NCBI RefSeq assembly: GCF_001640805.2
Contig: NC_066835.1
Coordinates: forward strand, 7,682,227 to 7,746,226
Length of the DNA stretch: 64,000 bases
DNA from: Lates calcarifer
Taxonomy: Eukaryota; Chordata; Actinopteri; Centropomidae
Direction: 5' to 3'
Below are positions 13,101 to 26,725 of the stretch, piece by piece. Every line of letters begins with the position of its first letter. The first letter of the stretch is position 1. The position numbers and the translations under genes are program-made. The notes beneath the pieces are model-generated. The model was not told the origin of the DNA, did no database searches, and worked only from the letters and a program-made list of their open reading frames with translations.

Positions 13101-13559
13101 AGCCTGTCCCCAGCATGTAATACGATAGGACATGTGTGAAAGGATCATAGCCTGGATAAATATCTCTGCTGCATCCATAGAAAGACAGTTTCTAATTTGT
13201 CTAAAATTTGCAAAGTTGTATTTAATGGATAATACCATGTTTTTGACATTTCCTAAAATTAGGTTTACAAAACAGAGTGGTGTTTTTTTTTCCTCTAATG
13301 AACCACCATGCAGATGCCAGCTTGGGATGTGTGTTTCACAAACAGAAACAACAACAGATTCAGTTAGTAACTTAGCAAATTTAACATTAATTGACTCCTG
13401 CTGATGAACTCTTGATTTTAAGCCCTTGATTTTAAAGGGGGAGACATGGGTATGAGGAGGACGTGGTGATGGGAAAGTTTATATTTTAAGTGGGTAAATG
13501 TCACAATAACAAATACTGGATCAAGCTCAGTATATGCTAACATGCTCATATTGATTTGG
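10151..13559. other. non-coding stretch, nothing recognised
   Basis: No gene, RNA or clear repeat is seen. The sequence is mostly unique and AT-rich. Short conserved-looking pieces occur near 11640-11720 and 11870-11960, without further support. Confidence 0.5.
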
Positions 13560-13870
13560 ATACTCACTGTTTCACTTCAAAATTGCTGCAGGTTAAATGT
13601 GCAAAAAGATGCTCATAAGTCTGCTGTTCCATTCCACACACTCCAAAATGTCTGTCTTTCAGCTCACTGTTTTGGTATTTGGTAACAACTCCACTATTGC
13701 TGTTTTTGCTGAGTCTCATCGCTCTCATCAGTCTTTCTAGTAGCAGCACACAGCTGTTTTCAGCAATGCTCCAAATGAATGCAAATTAGAAGTACAAATT
13801 ACTGTATAAACCTTAGAGCTTGCTAACATTTCAATGTTTTCTGCAGAGCTTGGTCAACACCTTCCAAGTG
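13560..13870. repeat. possible old dispersed repeat
   Basis: The phrasing around CTCATCAGTCTTTCTAGTAGCAGCACACAGCTGTTTT resembles dispersed fish sequence I remember, but no termini or second copy exist in the window. A 61-codon frame on the minus strand inside it is probably chance. Confidence 0.25.
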
Positions 13871-15023
13871 GCAAAAAAAACATCAATGGACATTGCTTTG
13901 ATGTAACAGAAAATATCTTGTTCTAAGCTATTCACATGTGCCTTTGTTGGTATTCTATAGCCAACGAGCTTTTATTTTTTGTGACAGTGATGCAAAGTTT
14001 TCAAGTTTTTTGAGTTTCAGAGTGGTGCTGCAGGGAAAAAAATAGTGCCTTTTAACACTGAAAGCTGCAAGTCAAAAGCCTGTTAGCATCAGTGTCTGTA
14101 GGTGAAGAGACGAGTTTGTGATGGAGAAAGGAGCGACTGAGAGGGCATAAAAGAGACAAGATCTCCAGGATAATGGCTCCACTCTTAGATAAAGCATCCG
14201 GTATGATGTAAGAACAAGCTAGTCTCCTCTCTCCTTTGCCCATTTCTCCCTCTCTTTGCTTCCTGGGATTAATAGCAGTCGGTGTGTGCTGCTAGGTTGT
14301 GCTGGTTGGTAAACAAGCCAGCAGCCACTCCTGCCTGGCTCCGGAGCACTCCATTAGGGAGCCAAGTGCATTCCGGGTTTTTTACACACTGGATGCACAA
14401 ATATAATAAAGCTCCATGCAGCGTTTTAGGATGTAGCAGCAGTCTGTGGCGAAATGGAGGAGATTGAAGATGTATGTGTCCAGGTATTGAGACAGACAGA
14501 GATCCCTCCTCACCAAATTACCCCCATCCTATACCCCCATGCGGAACACTTTGTCTAAATATCTACGGCTATACACATACCCAAGGGCACACGCATACAA
14601 TACAAACACACTCAGACACGCACACAAACCATTAAATGTCACATCCTGTAGCAGATTATATCAGTGAGCAATTTCGTGCTCTCTGGCATCATCTGGAAGA
14701 ACAAAACTGGCGGAAAATAAAAGCCATATTGGATGATATGAGAATGGGGAAATCACTGGGACGGTCACAAACCTCCGTAATAAGGTTTTGGAGGAGCACA
14801 GACCAGAGATATAAGTAAGTAAGTACAGACTTGTAATATAGCTCACAGAGAGGATACTGCTTGCTACACAGTTCTAGTTCAGAAATAGTGCAAAAACAAT
14901 GAAAAATAATCACATCAATCTTTTATGCATTAACACTTTATTTTGAACAGTGCATGCTCAAATTACATTCCAAAAGTAGCTTTGCTATTGTACTTCCCAA
15001 TGCATTCCATTAATTCATGTGCG

Positions 15024-15043
15024 TTTTTTTTTTTTTTTTTTTT
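15024..15043. repeat. poly(T) tract
   Basis: A run of about 20 T. It might be a minus-strand retroposon tail, but no element body is evident beside it. Confidence 0.9.
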
Positions 15044-16455
15044 GGTTTGACATTTTGAGGACTAAAAAAGTTTCAACTGTGAACAAAGTTTCACACCTTA
15101 AAAGTGTTGCAGAGTGTGTGGAACATTGTACTTCTGCCAACTAAAGAAAAACAAATACGCAGAAGTAAATGGCAATGCTTTCAGTGTGTAGGGTGTGGGG
15201 TGTTTTATGTGTGAACAAGTCCAACCTTACCACCTGCTCACATGTTTCACACACCAAACAATCCACATCTGTTAGGTGAGTGTGCCGACGTAATCCACAC
15301 CCTCGCATCTGCCCCCGCACATGTTGCATGCCGCACGGTCTTTCTCACTTTTGCCTCATCCTTGGATCTACGTCTAATACTTCTCTCCTGTATTTGTCAC
15401 TTCAACACTTTGTTCTCTTTGTATCGCTCACTGTAGATCCTCTATAGCGTAGGCATTATTATTTAGATATGCTTATACGAGGCTATTTTTCTCTCTGATC
15501 GCAGACATAAATGTGAATCCTAACTGCACTGTCAGATCTGGGGCTTCATCTGCCTACAGAGACCGGAAAAAATAACAGCAGGATGACAGCAATGACAAAC
15601 TAAGTCATACCTTTTTTCTAGCATGGGGAGAAAGGAAAAAAAAAAGTCAGATGATGTTGCCTAAAGCCACTGAGCAAAATCATTAAGGGAATTCATTTCC
15701 CCATGAGGGAAAACAGCTTCAAGCTGTGAATAACACAACAACAGTCTCACAGAGTCCCAACGTTAATCCACTACCACATTTGACATACTGTTTGTCTCAG
15801 TGCCGCTTTGATCCAACATCACACAGGGGAAGGTGATAGATATCCCATGCAAGGGTAAACACCACACCATCACTCTGACGGGCATTCAGCTCAGCACCGC
15901 GAAGGGGATCCAGTCACGTGTGGAGCGGGAGACAAACGACATCACAGAAATGTGCTGGGTTTGTGATCGATGGTTACAGTTGCAAAACCAATGGATTCCC
16001 GTGCATAGCAACACAGACACTGGCAGTCCTCTTGCTCTCATTTGCGTCACTTGTTCTCTCCGCGAGGAGAACACATTTTCAATAACACCTGTGGTTACCT
16101 GCGCACGTATTTCTCATTAGTCTATCTACAGCTGTGGCCTCGTCTTTTAACTCTGTGATTTGTGACTTGTGGGAAAATGTGGTGGTGTTGAAAAATTGGC
16201 ATGTGCGCGCACACACACCTGTGTACGCTCGCAGGTACACACACAGAAGACACGAACAGAGTGCAGCCCCATTGCAGAAATTGATTTGACAAGGAGCGGG
16301 CTGGCCCAGATGAGAATGCCGGTGTTTGAGCACAGCAGGCGCACAGCACTGAGCAAGGACAGCCGTAAATCAATGGCATTGAGCTGCATGGCATTATCAA
16401 ATCCTACTCTCCCAGAAACCTTAAAGGTACACGGCTGGGCAGGGGTGGCTCGACC

Positions 16456-16490
16456 ACACACACACAAACACACACGCACACATATTGTCT
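16456..16490. repeat. imperfect (CA)n microsatellite
   Basis: CACACACACACAAACACACACGCACACA-type tract with interruptions. Confidence 0.85.
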
Positions 16491-18579
16491 TTTGTGCACG
16501 CAAGAAGGCCCTTAGTGTTTATAAAAGCTTTACATTAGGTTTTTCAAGCCCAGAGACACAAAAATCACTGATATCATGCATATCTTTTCTTTTTATATTC
16601 TGTGATAGCAATACTACAAACCACCTTCTTCACAAAGGAAGCGGCAAGAGTAGCTTCTAATAATCCAATAATTCATTATTTTTAGATGCAGGTAGTGCGT
16701 GGATTCAGAAAATAACTCGTTTGTGTCATCCACTCAATCGATGACCCACTTGTTAGTCTATCTGCCCTTCAATGGGCGTGAGGATGCATGACAATGTGTA
16801 AAGGAGGCATCACTCCCTGGGAACCTCTGTAATTTTCTTGAACTGTAGGTGCTGCATATATAACACTGTGCAACCCTGTGTCATGCTCAGTGTTGCTTTT
16901 ACAATTCTCCTGCTTCAAATGGCCAAAGCTAATGGTTTATGGTTACAAATTTAGCTCTTAAAATGGCCTGTATGCTCTCATTTTTGACACCTGCTATTAA
17001 TGTGCTCAAGAATTAGTATAGAGTTCCAGAGCCCTCTGTGCTTAAACTGACCTTGTGTTTCTGTGTATTTGTCACTCTGCAACTATAACAACTTGTACTG
17101 TGCCATTTCTCATAGGGATGTACTAGTAGTATTCAGTGTTTCAACCCTGAGAAACCTAAAGTGCAAAAACTTAAGTGATTAAATCTTTTTTTTGTTGTTG
17201 TTGTTCATGTTTCTGTGTGTGTGTGTGTGTACGTGCTACAACATAAAAAAATACTTTGTACATCACTTGTGCTGGGTTTTACTCTGAGAAAAACATCAGA
17301 CACCAAATTGGAGAAATTTGTATTTGATATTTCACCAACGCACCTCTTCAGCCAGCTGAGACAATGAGCATTTTAATATTTCCCAAAATACCTTTTTTTC
17401 TACTTTTAAATCAGACTGTGAATTAAAATTCACAACTTTCAGATACTTGAGACTTAACTATAGTAAACATTTTGTCACCTTTTTTTGTCAAATGTTGTTA
17501 TTGTTGTGTAGTAGTTTTGCACAAGGAGCAAACTGGTGGTGCATTCAAGGACACATTGACATGAAAGATTTGAGAATAGGACGCTATGAAGCACTGAATT
17601 CTATGATATGGTGTTAAAAAATCTTTCCCTAAAGCCAAACAATGTGACAAACACTTGACGGTGTGAAACAAGGAGATGTGAATTTGCTTTGTTTTTGACA
17701 ATGAAATGGGTTCAATTTGGCAGCAAGCTTGGATGATGCTCAGATGCTGGAACACCTTGAATGCACCAAAGGAGATTTCAAAACAGTCCGTGCTAGCAAA
17801 TGCATTATTTATACATGGTGATAACTTACTTTTGAGGAAAAGACTGTCTGAAAAGCAAAACATTCACATTGATGGATTACCTATTGCAAGCAAGTATAAA
17901 TTATGTATATGTTAAATATAATGTTATGTGAAATCAATAAAAAAAATGTGACTTTTTGGAAGGTTTAATATTAATGCAGTCAATGATCAGCAGTGATAGA
18001 TTTGTAATTAAAGGGGTTAAACATCAAAATTCATTGCGGTTTTGAAGTGTTGCTCCACAAGTTGTTGCTTTATAATTTTCACATCATCTCACAGATAACA
18101 CATTGTTTGGTTTGCTGTGAAGCGTGAACAGTAGCTTTAAATCTGAGAAACAGCATGTACAGGGTTGAAGAAATGGCCATCCACCAAGTATGTTGTCAAA
18201 TAAGAGTTCATTTATAATCCAGCTAAATTGAGTGAAAAGTTAAATAACTAATTTTCAGGTTCATATTTTTATTTCAGGAAAACAGTAGAAAATGTTTCCA
18301 TGCTTAAACACATAATTTTTCATGCTGTCCTTTTCTGCAGCACTGGAAAAAGTCCATGGGTGTTCATGGACATCCAGGGTCACAACACTCTATAAATGAG
18401 AGAAAACCTCTACCAATCTCCAGGTGGCCTGTTTCCCGGGGCAACATGAAGCATCACACCTGCATAGTCTGCCATAGAGCAAAAGTATCTTGGAAAACCT
18501 TTTAGTTTTGTAAATTAAAACACAGTTTCCCTCCCTCACAGTTTATCAGAAATTAGCTTTAACTGCCTCTGAAGTACTC

Positions 18580-18607
18580 ACAGCCACACACACACACACA
18601 CACACAC
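18580..18607. repeat. (CA)n microsatellite
   Basis: About 13 CA units, essentially uninterrupted. Confidence 0.95.
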
Positions 18608-19379
18608 CACATTTGTAGCTCATGTCTGTATTTCCTCCTGCCTCCTCTTTCACCACTCTGTTTTGAAAATGTGACTTGCAGCCTTTCTTCCACCTGTAAA
18701 GGTACGCTGTGCAGTTGAAATATTTAGCAGCTTATATTTATTCATTACCTTATGAACTGTCTACTTAGCTTAGCAGGGATACTTTTATTTATTTTTTTCC
18801 CCCTGGAATGAAACCACAGTGACTCTATCTGCATAAAGCATAATTTCATGCTCGCACCTGGAAAATGGAGCCATATATTTTGTAGAGGAAAATAAAGAAG
18901 TAAAACTTAAGACATCCACAAAACATTCAGACACACTCTCATACTGCGTGCAGATGCATACATATACACACAAACAGAACATATATAGATACTATAAATG
19001 GGTCTCAGGTGTAAAAAAAAAAAAATATCACAGACTATAACAAGGTTTCTAAACCCACTCCTAAGACACACTCTTAAATCCATAATGACACAGAATAATG
19101 TGAATTTGCAGTGTCTCATACATTCATACTTATCAAATAAATGTCATTGTTTCCTCACAACCAGTATCGTTGTGTTTGTTGTGTGACCTTGTCAAGAGGA
19201 GTTGAAGGACCTGAGGTCCTGACTAATCTCATTCAGGCTTGGACCCTGCCTTGTTCTAATGGACAATCAGCACTCTATATCTGGCTGACATTTTCCTGCA
19301 GCTGATCAGCTGCTTTGTCTGTGTGCTGGAGTGATGTTTAGGCCTGTGATTACACCCTGACCTTTAACTCGACACGGAG

Positions 19380-19895
19380 ATAAACAGCACAAAAAGCTGC
19401 TAAATAACAGGCCGTGCACCTTCCTGAATCTCCTCATCACGTTCAAGTGCGAACAAGTTGTATGTTGTGTATTTGTCAGCAGCAGTTACCTTGGTGGCTG
19501 TCAAACATTCACTCATCTTTAACTCTGATTTTATCTTTGTTTTAGTTAACCCCTGAGGGAAATAGCTGGCTCTTTTAGCTGCTAAATGCTCCAATATGTT
19601 TGCCAGTTAATTGCAAACTTTGTTGGGCAGATGCATGAAGTGGGTCTATCAAAACTTATTAGCTGAAAACAGCTGCCAGCTGCAATTGTAAACAAGGTTA
19701 ATGAGAGTGATAAGATTAAACCATACGTTAAAACTGTAGGTCCTTAAACCAAAACAATGAGCTAAAAGAGGCTAAAATTTTCAGTAAAGCTCGGGAACAC
19801 TGCAGTTAGTCACTACAACCCTACCTCTTTCACATTACATGTGGTCGTTTCACCTACTGTCAATGTAAAAATATTGATTAGTGAGGCTTTAAGTA
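19380..19895. repeat. diverged dispersed fish repeat
   Basis: The segment contains GCTCCAATATGTTTGCCAG, GATGCATGAAGTGGGTCTAT, AGCTGAAAACAGCTGCCAGC and TCCTTAAACCAAAACAATGA in succession. This series matches my recollection of a dispersed perciform repeat. Termini are not clear and no second copy is present in the window. Confidence 0.42.
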
Positions 19896-20099
19896 TAAAA
19901 TTTAAATCGAGCTTTATGAATGAATAATTCATGATGGATATGACCCCTTTCAGCATTCCATATTATTAGATATATTACATATAATTATTGGATTATTATT
20001 GCTAAAACATTAACAACTAAGCAGGCTTTTAATGTTGTAGCTGAAGAAGGTGTAATTTGAAATGCTTTTTAATCTCCTGGCTAAGGTAAGGCTACAGGA

Positions 20100-20232
20100 T
20101 ATTTATATACATTGTTTCCCTCAAAATCTAGTGCAGCAGGGCAAAATAGCAAAAAATGTCTGTAAAGTAAAAGTACCTCACACGTGCATTTAAACTGTAG
20201 CACTTGAATAAATGTACATTATTTCTACCTTA
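20100..20232 (+). repeat. diverged 'AAGTAAAAGTACCTC' dispersed repeat
   Basis: GTAAAGTAAAAGTACCTCA..AGCACTTGAATAAATGTAC resembles the 3' part of a very common teleost repeat (remembered form: AGTACTTGAGTAAATGTACTTAGTTAC). It is diverged and has no coding content. Confidence 0.5.
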
Positions 20233-20454
20233 AGCATGGGGAACTGTGCCTTTTTGACCTCTCTGTTTTAATGATTCAGTTTTACCCCTAAGTTCTATTC
20301 AGTCAACTTTGTGCATTGTTGCAGATCTCTTGCTTCCACAGCCTCACAACTTCTTCCACTCCTCTCCACTTCTTCTTATTTATTATTTCTGTTCATCTCC
20401 ACGCCTCCAAACCAGCCCATCCAACGGTTGCTGGTTTAGCTGCTTGCTTTCTTC

Positions 20455-20705
20455 TGTTCCCTCTCTCCCTCATTGATTTCTGCAATCTGCATCTGCAGCC
20501 CAAATTAGTGCGATTCTCCCGCTGTTGAATAATCATGTCTGGCTGCCTGTGCACTCATTAACACTTTGTACAACAAATAAAGTAAACCACCCACATCAAG
20601 GCCTTAATTGCCACAACGACTCGGCTTTCACTGAGACAACTGCACCTCTCCTGATCTATTATGACAAATAAACCGCCCCATTGATCTAAGCCTTACCTTG
20701 TCGTT
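20455..20705. promoter_or_regulatory. conserved-looking non-coding block (putative enhancer)
   Basis: Repeat-free sequence with CCCAAATTAGTGCG, GAATAATCATGTCTG, CTCATTAACACTTTG, AAATAAACCGCCCC and TTAATTGCC words. The density of homeobox-like ATTA cores in moderate-GC sequence is typical of vertebrate conserved non-coding elements. This is inference, since no alignment is available. Confidence 0.28.
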
Positions 20706-20709
20706 CTGC

Positions 20710-23700
20710 CACAAGGTACACCAAGTTAAGATGTTAATAAAAGGAAAATACTTGGCGTAACAAAACATCTGTTGAGGCTTTCTTTTGTATTCAGTTTTCG
20801 GAGTTTGCAGATAAACTCTCTGCATAAATACAAGTATAGACATCTCATGCAAACTAATTTCCACTTCTTATATGCATACTTGTGTTCAAGTTGGAATGAT
20901 TCCATAATGATAGCATTAAGGAGAAGATGGATTGTGTAAACTTCAGCTCCGTATCTAGGCTGTGCAAGAAGTGCCAGCACAGCAAAGCAATGAATGGGAG
21001 CTTGATTACCTCACTCTGTCATAATTAATCTTTGGTTTATGTATTTATTTATTTTTTGTCTTTTGTTTCCTACATTGTGCTAAACCCTGAAAAAACACTG
21101 CATCTCTTGTGAAAATAAACACTCTTTTAGCCTATTACAGGATAACCTTTTAGAATTTCTGAACATTATTTTCCCATGTAAATGATTGATAGGGACAAAT
21201 ATCTTTGGAATCAGTGCAGTATTCGGCAAGAATACGTGGGCAACTGTTAACGTCAACATATGTCCACTAAAGTGCTTGTTTTTTGCCACTGAGAAATTCA
21301 GATTTATGCTCTAAGTGTCTGACAACATTATGGATAGGATTAGTACAGAGATAGACATTTTATTAAAGAGTAAGATTCTTTTTGTTTACCCGGAGGCATC
21401 ACTATATATCACTACCAGACTCTGACAAAAACAGTAATTCAGTCAAGCAGAGCATGATCTGTTGGTTTGTCAGATTCCCAATATTAAAGAACTCAGATCA
21501 GAACTATACCTGTTGTGAAGGAACAACGAATGCTTGCACGACATTCCACAGCAATATGTTAAATAATTACTGAGATATTTAAGACTGGACCTGTATCGAC
21601 CCCTGCAATCATAGGAAGTCACCACAAACCTAGACTTGAAATTTCCTTCTGTCGTCACATGTTGATACAGAGAAAATTGAAGCTATCAGCAGGTTGCTCA
21701 GCAGCACAGTGTTGAAGGTGACAGAGAGAAAACAGACTCTGTTCGATCTAAAATGCCCCTTTCAAGTTTCACTACATGAGATGCATCAACTCTGTTGTAC
21801 CACTCGTTAGTTTCTGTACAGCTACTTGAAACTTTGATTTGAAAAGTGCTCTACAAATAAATTACTCTTCCTTGCGAGCTTGAAAACATCCACTGGGGTA
21901 TGAAGCCTTAAACACAGTTGGTTGCTTTGAATTTTTGTTCCAGCCCACACCCAATCAGTTATGCACACAGTGAGTAACACACACAGTGTGTAACTGATTT
22001 GAAAATGAAATGAGATGAAAAACATGGATAAAACAAGATAGCAAGATAACAACGACACTCAGTGGGTTCTACTCTCAGCTACGTGAATCAGATTGTTTCA
22101 AAAAAAAGAAAAAAGGGTTACAATTATCAACAAGAACGTGATTTCTAACTTATAATAATTGAGATTAACCAGATTTGAGTATCTGTCAATAAAGATGAGA
22201 CTATTAAGATGCAACTGCCTTACATCCACCTGTGTCTTCCTCTGATAATAGGAGCAACAGTGTCAGTAGTATGCAGACAATGACAATTTTATTCTTCTGT
22301 GTCTTTGTCTGGGTCCTTGAAGTCTCACATTCCACTCACACGCATTTCCCCTCAGGCTTTCATCTTCACAGACTCATGGGTGCCGAAGCACTCATAAAAT
22401 GCCACCTATTTCTCTGATTTGGTGCGTGCTTGTGTGTGGGTATGCGCTCCAGTGTGTAAATCTAAGCATCTGAATGTGCGCACATACAGTAAGCGTGTGT
22501 GTGCATCCATGTGACCGAAGAGAGACATGCAACAGAGTGTGACACATGGCCACAGTAAATTGGATTGAAGACGTTTGAAAAGACAATGACTCACTTGCTG
22601 CGGGGTCTTTTTCCTCACTGTGAACTGGACGGAATAGGAAAAGGCCCCTTGGAGAGGCGCAAAACCATCAAAGCACTCAATTCTTTGGGGAAATGTCAAA
22701 GGGAGCTGTATCGCCACCGCAAATGAGAATACTCTGTCTGTCAAGTCAGCTTAATACGGTGCGGCCGACCAGTCGCCACAAAGAGCACTGGAAAGATTAC
22801 TGAAGAGGGAGGGAGGGAGACAAGTGAAGGAAGAAGCCAGACAATGCCCTTTTCTTTACTGAAACGTCTCACATTGAGAACAGAGCTGGATTTTCCTCTC
22901 GAGCAGATGCCTGTGGCATCATAATAATCTTAATTCACCAAGCAGCCCATGAAATAATATCCTCATGATTCAATTCTACCAGGGATTTGTCTCTGGTCTT
23001 GTACCAAGTAGGTGGCAGAATTGGCACTAACAGTGCCTCGGATTCTGTTTTCATTGAGAGGGCAAAGAAAAGAAATGCAACATACTGTTGACTCCTGTCT
23101 CCCAAATTAATTACAGTCTTGGATGGAAGAAAGACAAATGCTCACACCTCCTGAAGTCAAACAGAAGGAGAGGCACCGGGTATTGATTGTGAGAGAAACT
23201 CGGTAGCGGAAGGAGAGGAAGACAATGATTTCCTCTAGATGGAGCTTCCGCCAGTGTCAACAACACTCACACACACATACAGGCACACGCATACATAGAC
23301 ACTCACAGATTGATGTCAACCCAGTGAGCAAGTGTGTCTTTCTGGATGTCCATGGGTAATTGACCCATAAAGGTCCCACTCACCTCTTCTCACCCCTCAC
23401 CTCACACTGACATGAGGGGTATCTCAGGCCTGTTACAGTCTTGTTAGTGTCACTCAGCCTGCCCCAGTCATGTCCACCCCCACTGATAAAAGACATATAG
23501 ACCACTATACATGAAGCTGGCCTGTCTCAGCATTAAACATTTCTGACACACTGTTACAGTAGCATAACATGCAGAGAATTTGCTTTGATTTATCCTGCGT
23601 GGATCTTAATGCTATTTGAGAAATGTAATGTGTCTATACGTGTGGAGAAGAAGCATTGTGCTTCTCACAGTAATGCGGAATAAGTGTGGATTTTAAATTA

Positions 23701-26640
23701 TGACTGATTATAGTATACTGTATGTGTGCTGTGAAAATTACTCACACTTCTGATTCATGTGTGTGTGTATATGCACACGCTAAGCGCATACATTAACCAC
23801 TACTCTTACTCATGCTCGCGTTTTTAATGGGTTGGCTAAGACAGCGGTGACAAACATACCCGATCCTATTTGTCATGCACACAGACGGATCCAAAACGTC
23901 AACAAAGGAGAGAAAAGCAGGAAGTGAAATGGCGTTGCAGTGCTGTGGGGATTAAAATGTTAGCCTCTCTGGCATAAGGCAGAAGCAGACACTGAGCTGT
24001 ATAATACACAGTAAATGATAAGCATTTTAAAGCCCAACAGTGCATCAATGTTACAGCACTTGCTCAGCAAGATAACTAAGTGATGAAATGTTGAGAGGGG
24101 AGTGTGCACATTTCCCTGGGAGAGAAGTACTTGGGTTTGGGAGAGGTGTGTTATTTCAATTGATGCCAGAAGTTACTCTGAGAGAAAAGTGCACAGTTGT
24201 GGTGTCAACTAGACCTGAGGGGGAATCAAGACACACACATACACACACAGAATGCAAAAGCCTCAAGTTTCCCAGATGAACTAACTTAATACTTAAATTA
24301 TACTTTGATGCTACTGCTATTATTTTAAATCCCCTGTCCTGTACCTTTTTACTTTACCTTAATGATAATGCAACATAAAAAGACTTTTTAGTTAAGTATA
24401 TGCAACATGCCTATATTTATAGAACAGCACCTACAGTCTCCCTACAACCTGGCTGCTATGCCCTTAATGGCCCATTTTGCCACTAATCATCATGCAAGTT
24501 TGTTGTTTTGCCATTAATATAAATGTAGAAACATATTTTAGCATTTTATACTAACAGGAAATGATACAGTATGGATAATGTGGAACAACAATCAAACTGC
24601 GACTTCAAAAAGGTTTGAAATTAAACTTCAGTAAGAGACAGCAACTTCATTTTTCTTTTTTAAGTTTTTTTTGTTTTGTTTTGTTTTGTAATCCAAGGTC
24701 AATCTGGAGGTGTTTCACAAACACCTACAATTTATTTCAATTTGTTCCTGTGAGAACCTCCTCCATTTCCTTTATGCATTGCCTTGTTGTTAAATGTTGT
24801 CCAGTTTTGTCCAGTGGCAATGTATAGATGGTAGTAAGCAAGCATGACGACGGTTCGAGAGGAAGTAGAAATGGAAACAATTTTTCAATTTTCCACCCAG
24901 CAGTCTAAAGACAGAAAATTCAAAAGCAAGTCAAAATGCTTACTTTTAAATCAATTTAATAAATGAAAATTTACATTAACTATCTTGGTTGAGACACATG
25001 TGGAGAAGCAGTGCATGAATGATGACCAGACTACGTCATAAAACCTGAATTATGCATTGTCATTGGCGCGCAGTGAGTTGTGTTGCTGTTATCTACTGTC
25101 TAAAGATGGTGTTGATATCCTTGTGTTGTTGAATGAATAAATTCAATAACTGCTGTTTTTCCATGCGAGTCCTTTGGGTGATGATCTGCCTGACTGCACA
25201 AATCCTTGTGCCACAAATGAATAGAGGCTTGAGGCTTTGATGGCAATGCCAAAACCACGCACACACACACTCACACACACACAAACACACAAACACACAC
25301 ACACACTCAGTCGTCAAATGAGACAGTGGGCAATTACAAGTCCTTGTATTGGTTGACTGACTTTAATATTTGATCAAGGTTGCCTCGTACAAATACAAAG
25401 TCAGATACACATAAAATATAACCCCACAGAGGACACATAGTCAACAGTAAGTCATAAATTACACGCAGCTGCTGCAGTTCCTTACTTTCAATTGATTTAT
25501 TGGCTATGTGTCTGAGATTCCACTGTAGATTCGTCAACAGAGCAACCTTCAGTTCATCAGGATATTCGTAACTAAATGTGCCACTGTAATTGGAGATAAT
25601 GAGCTATGCACCTTAGTGTTTAGTGTCTACATGACCCCTCGGTACATCTGAATTTGGGTCAGTGTATTGATTTACCAATGTATTGGTCCAACGATTGATA
25701 AAATGTCAGATCCTGCCTAATTATGTCCCCTTCTAAGCGATGAGGGAGATGTTTTATTGACAACAGACACCAAAAAAGCAATCTGCCAGTCTACATAAAA
25801 CCAGCAATAAAATGTTATTGTATGTGCATAATTCTTTTTTTAATTGTATATCTCTTTTAATTCTTAGTTTCAAGGTCTGATTTATTCAGGAATTTCAACC
25901 CCAGTTAAATAATTGGGTTAGCTAACAATGCCTTAAAGAGATGTTGCAGGTTTGGATTTTTTGGTCATGAGGTGGATGTTAGAGCATGGAAACGAGGAGG
26001 TTGGTGTTTAGAGGTTTGCAGCCAGCTGGGGACTGGTGAGAACAAAATGAGCTGGAGCACAGACTGGAGCATATATGAGGACATTTTGAGACACAATGCA
26101 ACACAAAAAGACATGTTTTAACTATACTAAACACAACACAAAGACTTTATTTTGTTTCTAGTGCCTAACTGTGTCATTCTGCCTACAAGCTTTTTAAAGA
26201 GGCTCGTGGACAAGGTTACAACTCCACGGTAGTTGTTAAGTGTGCATTTAGTGCAGCACAGAGTAACAAAGTGCCTCACAAAGCAGAGAGGATTAAAAAG
26301 AAAATTAAATCACAAATTTAAGGGGAACGCTGCAGACTTCGAATTGTCAAATTTAATGAAGGGAACATATCAGTATCAGCCTTTGGCAATCTGTTGATTC
26401 TCGACTTCTAGGCTGGGGTATGACCACATGGCTGATACATGATAAACTCAGAAGTCTGCAATTGCTTCAAAACTGCAGCAGGCAGTTTTAAAAGATGATT
26501 GCTGCAAAAAACTGGAAAAATGGCTCCGGGGTGGTGATTTAAATTTCATCATCTTTTTGAATGAGACATTTCACTGACTCACTTATGCCACTTGTTTTGA
26601 TTGAGCTCCACATTTGCCTCCATCTGCCTCAGAAAAGTAC
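20710..26640. other. non-coding stretch, mostly unique
   Basis: No gene is recognised. The block 22880-23060 (CATCATAATAATCTTAATTC, ATGAAATAATATCCTCATGA) is conserved-looking. CA tracts lie at about 23261-23310, 24231-24248 and 25255-25309. The rest shows nothing assignable. Confidence 0.5.
25255..25309. repeat. imperfect (CA)n microsatellite
   Basis: A CA tract of about 50 bp with interruptions (CTCACACAC, AAACACAC). Confidence 0.92.
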
Positions 26641-26654
26641 TGTATATAATTCAG

Positions 26655-26680
26655 ACAGACAGACAGACAGACAGACCAAC

Positions 26681-26725
<45 letters not shown>
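26655..26725. repeat. compound (GACA)n-(GATA)n microsatellite
   Basis: About five CAGA/GACA units pass through a short ACCAACAGA joint into about eleven GATA units. Open frames crossing it are repeat artefacts (YLSIYLSI and CLSVCLS translations). Confidence 0.95.

Larger units (their letters stand above)
13871..19379. other. non-coding stretch with simple repeats
   Basis: No gene is recognised. It includes a T20 tract at 15024-15043, CA-rich pieces around 16203-16258 and 16456-16490, a (GT)n run at 17214-17230 and a (CA)n run at 18580-18607. A 60-codon frame at 14636-14818 ends near a reiterated GTAAGT but does not look like a known protein. Confidence 0.5.

Noticed and set aside
14636..14818. 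60-codon frame ending near repeated GTAAGT
   Set aside because: The donor-like words are part of a TAAG tandem (GTAAGTAAGTAC); the acceptor is weak and the peptide unrecognised.
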